35,940 nt of DNA. Origin: Coprobacillus sp. CAG:605. Lineage in GTDB: Bacteria > Bacillota_I > Bacilli_A > RF39 > UBA660. The translations under genes and the position numbers were made by a program. The notes below the pieces were generated by a model that ran no database searches, was not told the origin of the DNA, and worked only from the letters and a program-made list of their open reading frames with translations. Positions 1 through 7,609 of the stretch are shown here, one piece after another; the stretch's first letter is position 1; every line of letters starts with the position of its first letter. The stretch spans positions 1-35,940 of the forward strand of contig HF998238.1 in the NCBI GenBank assembly GCA_000433255.1. The letters run 5' to 3'.

Positions 1-58
1 GTTTTAAATCTATTTAATGATAGACCACCACGCATTATATATAAAGTTGAAAAGAAAG

Positions 59-493
59 ATGATTAAATCTGATATAAAAAAAGGAGATATTTATTATGCT
101 TCATTAAATCCTGCTATTGGAAGTGAGCAAAAAGGAGAAAGACCAGTGGTGGTTCTTCAAAATGATTGTGGCAATAAATATAGTCCGACTGTTATAGTTG
201 CTCCATTAACAAAGATAATAAAAAAAGAAAAATTACCAACACATATTTTAATTCATAGCAATGATTTTTTAAGGTATAATTCTTTAATTTTATTAGAACA
301 GATTAGAGTAATTGATAAATCAAGAATTATAAGTTATATGGGATGTTTATTAGATTATCAATTAGATAAAGTTAATAGAGCATTAGTAGATGTTTTCGAT
401 TTTGATGTTATAAGTTATTTAAAAACTTATGGAATAGGAGAGAATTATGTTCAAAAGAAGAAAAGATTATATAGTAACTATTATAGCGAATAA
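59..493 (+). CDS. MazF/PemK-like endoribonuclease toxin
   Basis: About 144 aa. The N-terminus reads KKGDIYYASLNPAIGSEQ then GERPVVVLQND, the typical MazF/PemK opening (G-D-I/V-Y-A-L-P-GSEQ-G-RPVVV). It is followed by a PLT strand motif and a LEQIRVIDKSRI segment, also conserved in the family. MazF proteins are mRNA interferases. The ATG at 59 is chosen over the upstream ATG at 17 because a purine-rich RBS (gaaaagaaag) lies just before it and it matches the family start. No classical MazE antitoxin gene is visible upstream, although the window edge cuts off what lies before. The 3' end overlaps the next small ORF, and the cluster leads into a serine recombinase. The toxin may therefore serve as a stability or regulatory gene of a mobile element. 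The family call is solid; toxicity is inferred. Confidence 0.85.
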   Translation: MIKSDIKKGDIYYASLNPAIGSEQKGERPVVVLQNDCGNKYSPTVIVAPLTKIIKKEKLPTHILIHSNDFLRYNSLILLEQIRVIDKSRIISYMGCLLDYQLDKVNRALVDVFDFDVISYLKTYGIGENYVQKKKRLYSNYYSE

Positions 494-644
494 TTATAAA
501 CAGGATGTTCAAGTAAAAGCAGAAGATAAGAAAATTGCTGAAAATATGGTTGATAATGTTTTACTTGGTACAGATTTATTTGATTTTAAAAATAAATGTG
601 ACTACGAACTAAAAATAAGAAGAATGAAAGGAATGAAAAAATAA
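447..644 (+). CDS. small hypothetical protein, mobile-element associated
   Basis: 65 aa, basic ends, no transmembrane segment. It overlaps the 3' end of the MazF-like gene by 47 bp in another frame, and a GGAGAG ribosome-binding site lies just before the ATG. The middle (VKAEDKKIAENMVDNVLL) looks like a short alpha/beta domain. The overlap and the downstream recombinase suggest translational coupling within a toxin-recombinase cassette. It could be an antitoxin-like partner or a small regulator, but no function can be read from the sequence. Confidence 0.6.
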   Translation: MFKRRKDYIVTIIANNYKQDVQVKAEDKKIAENMVDNVLLGTDLFDFKNKCDYELKIRRMKGMKK

Positions 645-788
645 ATGCAAGTTAGAGAATTAGATGTAAAATTTATTAAATTTTTATTAAATTTAAAGGC
701 TATTAATTATTTAAAAAATAAAAAAATAATTGATGAAGACACTTATGAGAAGTCAAGAGTGCAAATAGAGAAAATCGCACAATCGTAA
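645..788 (+). CDS. 47-aa helical protein, SHOCT-like
   Basis: The ORF starts directly after the previous stop codon (TAA then ATG). It contains LNLKAINYLKNKKIIDEDTY followed by basic and helical residues. This resembles the SHOCT pattern (leucine-rich helix, a glycine/lysine turn, 'I-D/T-x-E-x-Y', then a basic helix). Such mini-proteins often sit just upstream of large serine recombinases in Clostridia (family knowledge). The ORF is short, and no independent RBS is visible apart from the end of the preceding gene, so translation would be coupled. Confidence 0.5.
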   Translation: MQVRELDVKFIKFLLNLKAINYLKNKKIIDEDTYEKSRVQIEKIAQS

Positions 789-842
789 TTATATAAAATA
801 GTTTGTAATATTAACGTGTGAAAGAAAGGAAGTGATTTAGTT

Positions 843-2639
843 ATGGAAATAACGTTAATCAAGAAAAAAGAAGAAAGAATCGATAGGAGAACAGGCAAAC
901 CTATTGAAAGAATGAGAGTAGTTGCTTATGCGAGAGTAAGTACAGACAACGACGAACAATTAAATAGTTATGAATCACAAAAGAAATATTACAAGGAAAA
1001 AATTATGTCTAATGATGAATGGAGTTTTGGAGGTATTTATGCAGATGAGGGAATATCAGGAACACAAGATTTCAAAAGAGAAAATTTTATGAGAATGATA
1101 GAAGATGCCTTAGAAAATAAATTTGACTTAATATTAACAAAGTCAATATCAAGATTTGCAAGAAACACACTTGATACCTTGAAATATGTCAGACTTCTTA
1201 AAGAAAATAATGTTGCAATTATTTTTGAAGAAGAGGGAATAAATACTTTGGAAATGAGTGGTGAATTATTACTAACTATATTAAGTTCTGTTGCCCAACA
1301 GGAAAGTGAAACTATTTCTTCACACGTTAAATTAGGCTTAAAAATGAAATCACAAAGAGGAGAATTAGTTGGATTTAATAATTGCTATGGGTATCACTAC
1401 GACAGTAAAACAAATAAGATGATAATTATTGAAGACGAGGCTTCAATAGTAAAATTAATATTTAAAAATTATTTAGATGGACACGGATGTGATTATATTG
1501 CCAAACTACTTACTGAAATGAAAGTCGAAACAAGAAGAAATAAAGGAAATTGGCTACCTTCTACAATTATGAAAATATTAAAAAATGAAAAATATGTTGG
1601 AGATGTACTTCAGGGTAAAACATTTACAATTGATCCAATCTCTCATAAAAGATTAACTAACTATGGTGAAGCAGATCAATATTATATGAGAAATCATCAT
1701 GAGCCAATAATAAAAAGAGAAGATTTTGAAAAGGTTCAAGAAATAATAAAAAATAGAGTTGGTGCAAGAGCAACGGGTAGGAGATTAGGAAATATTGGGA
1801 GAAAATATACTTTTAGTGGTAAAATTAAATGTGGTTTTTGTGGAAATACTTATGTCAGACGTGCGATGTATTCAAAACAAGGAAGTACTTGTATTTGGGA
1901 TTGTTTATTAAATATTAGAAGTGGTAAGGAATCTTGTGAAAATAGTAAAGCAATGAGGGAAAACTTATTAGAAAACGTATTTGTTGATGCTTTTCATAGA
2001 TTATGCAATAATCAGAATATGGACAAAGATCAATTAATAAAAATAATTACTTCTGCATTAAGAGATGATAGAAATATAGAAAAAGTTAAAAGTTTAGAAA
2101 AAGAAAAAATTAATATCGAATATCAGCAACAGAGATTGATAGATTTGATGATTGATGGTACAATAGATAAAGAAAGTTATAATAAGAAAAAAGTAACCTT
2201 TGATAATAAGAAGGAAAAAATTGATAAGGAAATCGAACAATATAGACTTCTTACAGAAGACGAAGATAAAGTGGAGTCAGGAATAAAGAAAATAAAAGAA
2301 GTAATAGATAGTAACAAATTATTAGATGGATTTGATAGAGATGTGTTTGATGCATTAGTTGATTATATAATTATTGGTGGATATGAAAATGGAAAAAAAG
2401 ATGATTGTATGATAAGATTTATATGTAAGACACAATTTGATGATACTCCAAGAGAAGACTTAACAAAACAAAAGATTATTGACAATAACGATATAATGGA
2501 TTATAAGTGCAATTCATTTATAAATATATTAGATTTTTATAGCAACCAACAATTTTTTTACTTTTATGTTGATGAGAATGGTAAAAAAAGAAAGAAAGTA
2601 ATTAATAGTGTAAGGGTTAGGGTAGAAGTAGAAAAATAA
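843..2639 (+). CDS. large serine recombinase (integrase/transposase type)
   Basis: 598 aa, the usual size for large serine recombinases that integrate and excise mobile elements. The N-terminal resolvase domain carries VVAYARVSTDN with the catalytic serine at about residue 33. It is followed by GISGT, then SISRFARNTLD (the conserved S-R-x-x-R-N motif) at roughly residues 100-111. The middle is a recombinase DNA-binding domain with EKYVGDVLQGK. A zinc-ribbon motif (KCGFCG then a paired C-x-x-x-C and ESC) lies at about 328-370, and a coiled coil at about 400-490. The ATG has an RBS (gaaaggaagtg) 8-14 bases upstream. Just upstream are a MazF-like gene and two mini-ORFs. The recombinase appears intact and is the best evidence that the first 4.6 kb is an element or a remnant of one. 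Confidence 0.95.
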   Translation: MEITLIKKKEERIDRRTGKPIERMRVVAYARVSTDNDEQLNSYESQKKYYKEKIMSNDEWSFGGIYADEGISGTQDFKRENFMRMIEDALENKFDLILTKSISRFARNTLDTLKYVRLLKENNVAIIFEEEGINTLEMSGELLLTILSSVAQQESETISSHVKLGLKMKSQRGELVGFNNCYGYHYDSKTNKMIIIEDEASIVKLIFKNYLDGHGCDYIAKLLTEMKVETRRNKGNWLPSTIMKILKNEKYVGDVLQGKTFTIDPISHKRLTNYGEADQYYMRNHHEPIIKREDFEKVQEIIKNRVGARATGRRLGNIGRKYTFSGKIKCGFCGNTYVRRAMYSKQGSTCIWDCLLNIRSGKESCENSKAMRENLLENVFVDAFHRLCNNQNMDKDQLIKIITSALRDDRNIEKVKSLEKEKINIEYQQQRLIDLMIDGTIDKESYNKKKVTFDNKKEKIDKEIEQYRLLTEDEDKVESGIKKIKEVIDSNKLLDGFDRDVFDALVDYIIIGGYENGKKDDCMIRFICKTQFDDTPREDLTKQKIIDNNDIMDYKCNSFINILDFYSNQQFFYFYVDENGKKRKKVINSVRVRVEVEK

Positions 2640-2901
2640 ACATATCAATTACACACACAGTACCTTGATAGTTTGTGTTAAATATAGTGTATTTAAACAA
2701 TACGCATAGAAAAAAGTTACTATTCATATCCAATACCCAACACATGTAGAGTGTGTTTCCGTGTTATATCGAAAAAGTCTTGAAAAATAAGTTTATATAA
2801 TAATTAAAAATTTGTCTGAATATGAAATGTATGTGGTGCTTTAATAAGTGGTATATAAAAACATATATTAACTAAAAGCATTTTGAAAGGGAGGATAAAA
2901 T
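2640..2901 (+). other. gene-free stretch after the recombinase; possible attachment region
   Basis: About 260 bp without a credible ORF. It is rich in short CA/GT blocks: acacacacag near 2651, an inverted repeat AACACA (2739-2744)/TGTGTT (2752-2757) with a 7-base spacer, and a further CGTGTT nearby. Large serine integrases recognise att sites with inverted repeats that commonly lie beside the integrase gene. This is a plausible att half-site, but no second copy was found in the window. Confidence 0.25.
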
Positions 2902-3066
2902 ATGGATAATAAATTAATTGAAAATGAAAATAATATTATATTTTATGAAGATAAAGAAGGAAATAGAAAAGTTTTAAGAAAAAAAGAATACTATAATTTA
3001 GATATGAATACTAAATATGTGATTTATAAGTTAAAATGTACTCATAACTCAAAAAGAACTTTTTGA
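2902..3066 (+). CDS. 54-aa hypothetical protein
   Basis: A short acidic/basic ORF with a strong Shine-Dalgarno (GGGAGG, 2889-2894) at normal spacing before ATG, ending in TGA. The content (FYEDKEGNRKVLRKKEYY) resembles small accessory proteins of mobile elements but matches nothing I recognise. The good RBS is the main support. The gene is followed after 32 bp by the HD-domain gene and is probably cotranscribed with it. Confidence 0.5.
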   Translation: MDNKLIENENNIIFYEDKEGNRKVLRKKEYYNLDMNTKYVIYKLKCTHNSKRTF

Positions 3067-3098
3067 TGGACTAAATGAAATTGTATAAGGAGATAGTA

Positions 3099-4127
3099 AT
3101 GAGATATATAGATAGTGTTAATAAAGATATAAAAGATTATTTTAAAATATTAGAGCCAGAATTTCCAGAATGGTTAAATGAATATATAGATACAAAAGAA
3201 TTGTTATCACAACAATATATAAGTATGACTTGTGGTACTATATATTCTGATTTATTTGAAAGTGATTTTTTCTTTTCAAGTTTAGACCATTCAGTAGCAG
3301 TTGCTTTAATAGTGTGGCATTTTACTCGTGATAAAAAACAGACTTTATCCGGATTATTCCACGATATTGCAACACCCGCATTTAAACATTGCATAGATTT
3401 CCTAAATGGAGATTATATGACACAAGAATCAACAGAAGATTTAACAACAGAGATTATTAAAAACTCCGATGAAATAATGAAATTGTTAAAAAGAGATAAT
3501 ATTGAGATATCAGAAGTAGATGATTATCATATTTATCCTGTTGCCGATAATGATACTCCCAAATTATCTGCTGATAGATTAGAGTATTCATTATCTAACG
3601 CTTTATTTACTTATAGATTATTAGATTATAAAAGTATTAAAGAAATGTATGATGATATTGAAATCCAAACCAATGAAGAAAAGGAAATAGAGTTAGGCTT
3701 TAAAACTAAAAAAATTGCCAGAGATTTTGTTAAGGTCACAAGTAGATTATCTGTGATATATCGTGAAGATAGGACTAGATATTCTATGCAACTAATTGCA
3801 GATATTTTAAAGAAATTAAGTGAACAAAATAAAATTACAAAGGAAGATTTGTATAAATTAAAAGAGAGTGACGTTATAAATATTATTGAGTCATCTAAAT
3901 ATAAAGATATATTTAATATTTGGAAAAAATCAAAAAAGGTAAAAGTAGCAAAAGAAAAACCTCAAAATGTTTACTATGTAAATCATGGAGCGAAAGTAAG
4001 ATATATTGACCCATTATTTAATGGAGAAAGAATGTCCAAATCTTGCAAAATTGCCAAAAAGATGATAGATAATAATTTAGCATACGATATGGATAAATAT
4101 GTATATTTAGATTTTAAATTAGATTAG
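3099..4127 (+). CDS. HD-domain phosphohydrolase-like protein
   Basis: About 342 aa. An HD metal-binding signature is visible: LDHSVAVAL (first His), then GLFHDIATPAFKH (the His-Asp pair), and later LSADRLEYS (the distal Asp), in the order expected for HD-superfamily phosphohydrolases. These enzymes hydrolyse phosphoesters such as nucleotides or ppGpp. The substrate cannot be deduced. The start at 3099 is preferred to 3075 because AAGGAGA lies 5 bases upstream of it. The C-terminal third is lysine-rich and of unknown fold. It sits between mobile-element genes and a DUF1653-like gene, so it is probably accessory cargo. Confidence 0.75.
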   Translation: MRYIDSVNKDIKDYFKILEPEFPEWLNEYIDTKELLSQQYISMTCGTIYSDLFESDFFFSSLDHSVAVALIVWHFTRDKKQTLSGLFHDIATPAFKHCIDFLNGDYMTQESTEDLTTEIIKNSDEIMKLLKRDNIEISEVDDYHIYPVADNDTPKLSADRLEYSLSNALFTYRLLDYKSIKEMYDDIEIQTNEEKEIELGFKTKKIARDFVKVTSRLSVIYREDRTRYSMQLIADILKKLSEQNKITKEDLYKLKESDVINIIESSKYKDIFNIWKKSKKVKVAKEKPQNVYYVNHGAKVRYIDPLFNGERMSKSCKIAKKMIDNNLAYDMDKYVYLDFKLD

Positions 4128-4139
4128 GAGGATTTATTT

Positions 4140-4445
4140 ATGGAAAGAAAATTTAATAAAGGAGATATTGTTCAACATTTTAAAAGAGAAAAAATGACTG
4201 ATGAACAATTAAAAGAAGAACCAAATTTATATTTATATGAAATTATTGGTACTGCAAGACATACTGAAAATAAGGAAGAAATAATGATTTATAAACCTTT
4301 ATATCCAACTGAATGTACAAATGGTGTTGATTTTGCTGCAAGACCATTAGAAATGTTTATGTCAGAAGTAGATCGCCAAAAGTATCCGGAAATTAAACAA
4401 AAATATAGATTTGAACTTCACGAAAATGAAAATATAAAAGATTAA
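4140..4445 (+). CDS. DUF1653-like protein
   Basis: 101 aa. The order of motifs (GDIVQHFKRE, YEIIGTARHTE, EEIMIYKPLY, ARPLEMFMSEVD, YRFEL) matches the DUF1653 layout G-x-Y-x-HFKG / Y-x-V-x-x-A-x-H-T-E-T / VVYRxLY / RPxxMF / RF. The function of that family is unknown. An AGGAGG RBS lies 7 bases before the ATG, and the gap from the HD gene is only 12 bp, so the two form an operon. Confidence 0.8.
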   Translation: MERKFNKGDIVQHFKREKMTDEQLKEEPNLYLYEIIGTARHTENKEEIMIYKPLYPTECTNGVDFAARPLEMFMSEVDRQKYPEIKQKYRFELHENENIKD

Positions 4446-4452
4446 AGGAGGT

Positions 4453-4629
4453 ATTTTAAAAACAAATAAGACATTTGAATTTTTAAAAGAAAAAACACAA
4501 GTGAGCTTTGTTTCAACTATTGATGGAGATAGTCCAAGTTGCAGACCATTTAAAGATCCAGTGTTATTTGATAATAAGATAAATTGTGCTATAATAGCAA
4601 GAAGTGAGGCGAAGAAATATGATAAATAG
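4453..4629 (+). pseudogene. truncated pyridoxamine 5'-phosphate oxidase-like relic
   Basis: After a perfect RBS (AAAGGAGG, 4444-4451) the reading frame encodes NKTFEFLKEKTQVSFVST, then IDGDSPSCRPF and DPVLFDNKINC. This is the N-terminal FMN-binding pattern of pyridoxamine-oxidase-family proteins (x-T-x-D-G-x-P-x-x-R-P-F). No ATG/GTG/TTG is present at a workable distance, only an ATT beside the SD. The similarity ends near 4588 and the frame stops at 4629, about one third of normal length. The RBS shows it was the next gene of the HD/DUF1653 operon before a deletion. Confidence 0.65.
4568..4595 (+). promoter_or_regulatory. extended -10 promoter inside the relic
   Basis: TTGATA (4568-4573), a 16-base spacer and TATAAT (4590-4595) preceded by TGC, an extended -10. 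It lies inside the 3' end of the oxidase relic and 24 bp before the ATG at 4619. It probably belongs to the downstream gene, marking where resident sequence resumes. Confidence 0.6.
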
Positions 4630-5047
4630 AATTTTAATGGAACTATATGATGAATATGAAAAAGGCTCGGTTCAAGAATTAAAAGATTTTGCTGAAAAAA
4701 CATTTAGTGAAGAAGGGGTAAGAAAATTATTTATTGGTTGTACATTAGTAATGTTTAGTTTAGCTAATACTCAAAGTTATAAGCCAAGATATAATTGTAC
4801 TAGAGAAAATTTATTAGATATAGTAATGAGTGCTAAAGAAAAGATTGGTGATACTATTTTACTAGATTTTTACGCTAAGAGAGTTAATAAAACTAAAAAA
4901 GTTATTACTTACTTCAATGATTTATTTGATGAGGAAAATTTAGAAGAATATGTTGATGTTTTAATTTCGTATTTAGAACAGTTTAGACCAAGATTTAGAG
5001 AAAATCTTTTAAATAATAAGAAAATAGAACTTTATGCAAACAACTAG
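4619..5047 (+). CDS. hypothetical protein, 142 aa
   Basis: An all-helical, acidic soluble protein with no recognised motif. The ATG at 4619 is chosen because GAGG lies 9 bases upstream and the promoter TATAAT ends at 4595; the frame is open slightly further up (4604). It stands alone between a promoter and a terminator whose stem contains its stop codon, so it is a single-gene unit. No export signal is seen. Confidence 0.6.
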   Translation: MINRILMELYDEYEKGSVQELKDFAEKTFSEEGVRKLFIGCTLVMFSLANTQSYKPRYNCTRENLLDIVMSAKEKIGDTILLDFYAKRVNKTKKVITYFNDLFDEENLEEYVDVLISYLEQFRPRFRENLLNNKKIELYANN

Positions 5048-5067
5048 TATTATTGCTAGTTGCTTTT
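5041..5067 (+). terminator. intrinsic terminator
   Basis: Perfect 7-bp stem CAACTAG/CTAGTTG (5041-5047/5056-5062) followed by CTTTTT. The left arm includes the TAG stop of the preceding gene. Confidence 0.75.
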
Positions 5068-5113
5068 TAGTGGAAAATGTGGTAGGATATTAAGAACAAA
5101 AAGGGGTTTTGTT

Positions 5114-5884
5114 ATGAAATTTAGAAGTAAAGAAGAATTAGATAGTTTTTTAAGTACTTTGAAATTTATAGGTGAAGGTTGTCAAGGACTATGTTTTTTA
5201 GATAAAAAAACAAATCAAGTTTATAAAATATATAGTGAATATTATTATGATTTAGAAGATGCTGGATATACCGATAGTGATATTATGGAATTTGGACAGA
5301 TTAGTAACAGCACTTTTATATGGCCAAATGGAGTAATATGGGTTGATGATATAGTAGTTGGGTATACTCATAGTTATGTTAATGCTAAGAATTTTTGTGA
5401 ATTTAAAGATCCTTTTAAAGTTAATTTAGATAATTTAAGTTATGCTGTATATAAAGCTAATGAAGATATTAAATTGTTAACGGATAATGGTGTTAAAATA
5501 TATGATTTAATGTATAACTTAATGTATGATGGAAAAAGAATTAAAGTTATTGATACAGCAGATTTTTGGAAGGGTGTACCAACGTACTTAGAAAATGTTG
5601 AATATTTTAATGATGAGATTAAGATGTTTTTAGTTGATTGTTACTTTAATAATATTGTTTTAAATGATGAAAGATTATATAAACTTTATAAGGGTAATAC
5701 TTCGGCATTGACATTTTTAAGAGAGTTTAGATTATACTTAGAAAAAATTAAAAAACAAGAAATTAAGTATTTAGGGCAAGCTAGAGATTTAGCAAATGTT
5801 GATTTTAGTGAACACCAATATGAACGAGAAATAATTAAAGGGGTACGAAAAACAATTAATGGGGGAAATGGTTATGGAATTTAG
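5114..5884 (+). CDS. kinase-like protein, tandem paralogue 1
   Basis: About 256 aa from the ATG at 5114 (RBS AAAAGGGG; the frame extends to 5060 but without homology to its neighbour). FIGEGCQGLCFLD with a following VYKI (Gly20-x-Gly22, Lys38) looks like a glycine-rich loop and a nucleotide-binding lysine. YDLMYNLM then IKVIDTADFW resembles the catalytic D-x-x-x-N and a DFG-like segment of the protein-kinase/aminoglycoside-phosphotransferase fold. The D-to-N spacing is one residue shorter than canonical. It is clearly paralogous to the next gene, which overlaps it by 11 bp. The substrate is unknown. The kinase-fold call is inference from motif order. Confidence 0.55.
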   Translation: MKFRSKEELDSFLSTLKFIGEGCQGLCFLDKKTNQVYKIYSEYYYDLEDAGYTDSDIMEFGQISNSTFIWPNGVIWVDDIVVGYTHSYVNAKNFCEFKDPFKVNLDNLSYAVYKANEDIKLLTDNGVKIYDLMYNLMYDGKRIKVIDTADFWKGVPTYLENVEYFNDEIKMFLVDCYFNNIVLNDERLYKLYKGNTSALTFLREFRLYLEKIKKQEIKYLGQARDLANVDFSEHQYEREIIKGVRKTINGGNGYGI

Positions 5885-6623
5885 AAATAGAGAAGAACTA
5901 AATGATTTTTTGAATACTTTGAAATATGTTGGTGAAGGAATTCAAGGACAGAGTCTTTTAGATAAAAAGACAAATCAAGTATATAAAATATTTAGTGAAG
6001 AGGAGCTAGAAGGGGCTGATTACGGATATACATATAATGATGTTATGGGGCTTAGTCATATTAAAAATGACACTTTTATATGGCCAAATGATGTTATTAT
6101 GATAGATGATTTAGTAGCGGGGTATACTCATAGTTATTTTGAAGGGGAGAATTTTTGTGATTTTAACGATCCTTTTGGAGTGAACTTAGATAATCTTAGT
6201 TATGCTGTTGCACGAGCTAATGAGGATATTAAATTGTTATCGAGAAGAAAAGTAGAAATAAATGATTTATTATATAACTTGATGTTTGATGGAAAAAGAA
6301 TTAAGGTTATTGATACATTTGAGTTTCGTAAGGGAGATATAACATATTTAGAAAATGTTGAAGATTTAAATAATGAGATTAAGATGTTTTTAGTTGATGG
6401 TTATTTCGAAAATATTGTTTTAGATAATAAAAGACTTTATAAAACTTATTATGATAATAGTATTTCAGCGTTAACTTTTTTAAAATTATTTAGAAAATAC
6501 TTAGAGAAAATTAAAAACCAAGAGATTAAGTATTTAAGTGATGCTAGAGATTTAGCAAATACTGATTTTGGTGAAGGGCGTTATAGAAGAAATTATTCAA
6601 AAAATAGATTTCTTCTAAGATAA
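5874..6623 (+). CDS. kinase-like protein, tandem paralogue 2 (3' frameshift)
   Basis: Same motifs as its neighbour: YVGEGIQGQSLLD, VYKIF, INDLLYNLMFDG, IKVIDTFEF. Long stretches are identical, such as YLENVE, NEIKMFLVD and RDLAN, so the pair arose by tandem duplication. The ATG at 5874 follows GGGGGA and aligns with the start of copy 1. The last residues diverge because of an apparent one-base insertion at about 6585. In the alternative frame the sequence reads EEIIQKIDFF and stops at 6618, matching copy 1 (EREIIKG). The protein is otherwise full length and may still be functional. Confidence 0.55.
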   Translation: MEFRNREELNDFLNTLKYVGEGIQGQSLLDKKTNQVYKIFSEEELEGADYGYTYNDVMGLSHIKNDTFIWPNDVIMIDDLVAGYTHSYFEGENFCDFNDPFGVNLDNLSYAVARANEDIKLLSRRKVEINDLLYNLMFDGKRIKVIDTFEFRKGDITYLENVEDLNNEIKMFLVDGYFENIVLDNKRLYKTYYDNSISALTFLKLFRKYLEKIKNQEIKYLSDARDLANTDFGEGRYRRNYSKNRFLLR

Positions 6624-6631
6624 ATTGTAAA

Positions 6632-6659
6632 ATACCATAAGTTATGGTATATTTATTTT
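6632..6659 (+). terminator. intrinsic terminator
   Basis: Perfect 8-bp stem ATACCATA/TATGGTAT (6632-6639/6643-6650) with a 3-base loop, followed by a T-rich tail (ATTTATTTT). Confidence 0.7.
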
Positions 6660-6668
6660 GGTGTTAAA

Positions 6669-7517
6669 ATGAAAAATGGAATAGTAATAGTTAATTATAA
6701 TGATTATAAAACAACAAAAAGATTGATTGATAATATTAGAGATTATAAAGTTTTTGATAAGATAGTTATTGTCGATAATAAGAGTAGTGATAATTCTTTA
6801 AAAGAGTTAAAAAAGTTAGAAAATAAACGGATTGTAGTAATTGATAGTGGAAAGAATAAAGGATATAGCTATGCTTTAAATGTTGGGTGTAAGTATTTAA
6901 TTGATAAATATAAGGAATGTAAGATTATCGTTTCTAATAGTGATATTATTATTCAAAGTGAGAATGATATTAAAGATTTATTTGAATTAGTTAAGGGTAA
7001 GAATGTTATTGTTGGTCCAACTATTATTGAGGGTAATAATTTAAATAGAGGTTGGATAGTGCCTAAACCAATGGATGATGTAGCTATGAATATTTTAGGG
7101 TTATATAAAAAATATCAAAAAAGACATTTAATGTATCAAGATAGTTATTATAATAAAGATATTAGTAAAGTAGGAACAGTATCAGGGTGTTTCTTTGCTA
7201 TTAGTTCTAAACATTTAGAAGAAATGGGTTATTTTGATGAAAATGTGTTTTTATATTATGAAGAAAATATTATGGGTGTTAAAACAAAGGATTTAGGGAA
7301 AAATATAATTGTGGCAAATAATATTGATGTAATTCATGATCATGCAGTATCCATAGATAAAAGTTTAAAAAGAATTAAGAAGTATGATATTTTGAAGAAT
7401 AGTCAGTATTATTTTGAAAAAACTTATAATCATGCTAGTAAGGGAGAGTTGTTTTTACTAAAGTTGACTAGCAAAATTACAAGGATTATTTTATTGATTA
7501 AATATATGATTGATTAA
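6669..7517 (+). CDS. family 2 glycosyltransferase
   Basis: 282 aa. The N-terminus IVIVNYNDYKTTKRLIDNI then IVIVDNKSSDNS is the GT-A nucleotide-sugar-binding start of GT2 enzymes. NKGYSYALNVG and a D-x-D-like NSDIII follow, and GTVSGCFFAISSKHLEEMGYFDENVFLYYEE-type acceptor motifs (split by length here) resemble rhamnosyltransferase-type enzymes that build cell-surface glycans. A hydrophobic C-terminus (ITRIILLIKYMI) may attach it to the membrane. The RBS is weak (GGTG, 8 bases up). Terminators before and after make it a single-gene unit. Confidence 0.85.
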   Translation: MKNGIVIVNYNDYKTTKRLIDNIRDYKVFDKIVIVDNKSSDNSLKELKKLENKRIVVIDSGKNKGYSYALNVGCKYLIDKYKECKIIVSNSDIIIQSENDIKDLFELVKGKNVIVGPTIIEGNNLNRGWIVPKPMDDVAMNILGLYKKYQKRHLMYQDSYYNKDISKVGTVSGCFFAISSKHLEEMGYFDENVFLYYEENIMGVKTKDLGKNIIVANNIDVIHDHAVSIDKSLKRIKKYDILKNSQYYFEKTYNHASKGELFLLKLTSKITRIILLIKYMID

Positions 7518-7546
7518 TATAGATTTTAAAAGTATCTATATTTTTT
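7517..7546 (+). terminator. intrinsic terminator
   Basis: 8-bp stem ATATAGAT/ATCTATAT (7517-7524/7534-7541), then a run of T to 7546. Confidence 0.7.
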
Positions 7547-7554
7547 AATTTGCT

Positions 7555-7583
7555 GTTGACGAAAGAATGTATGCATGATAGAC
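7555..7583 (+). promoter_or_regulatory. promoter of the ABC transporter gene
   Basis: TTGACG (7555-7560), a 17-base spacer and TAGACT (7578-7583). It supports the start at 7610 rather than the upstream in-frame starts at 7550 or 7571. Confidence 0.55.
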
Positions 7584-7609
7584 TAGGGATAGAAATTTTG
7601 GTGATGTTA

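Noticed and set aside
3137..3394. 85-codon minus-strand ORF
   Set aside because: Lies wholly inside the HD-domain gene, has no RBS, and its composition is that of an antisense frame.
4362..4703. 113-codon minus-strand ORF
   Set aside because: Antisense of the DUF1653-like gene, the oxidase relic and the next gene; hydrophobic F/I/L composition is typical of antisense AT-rich frames.
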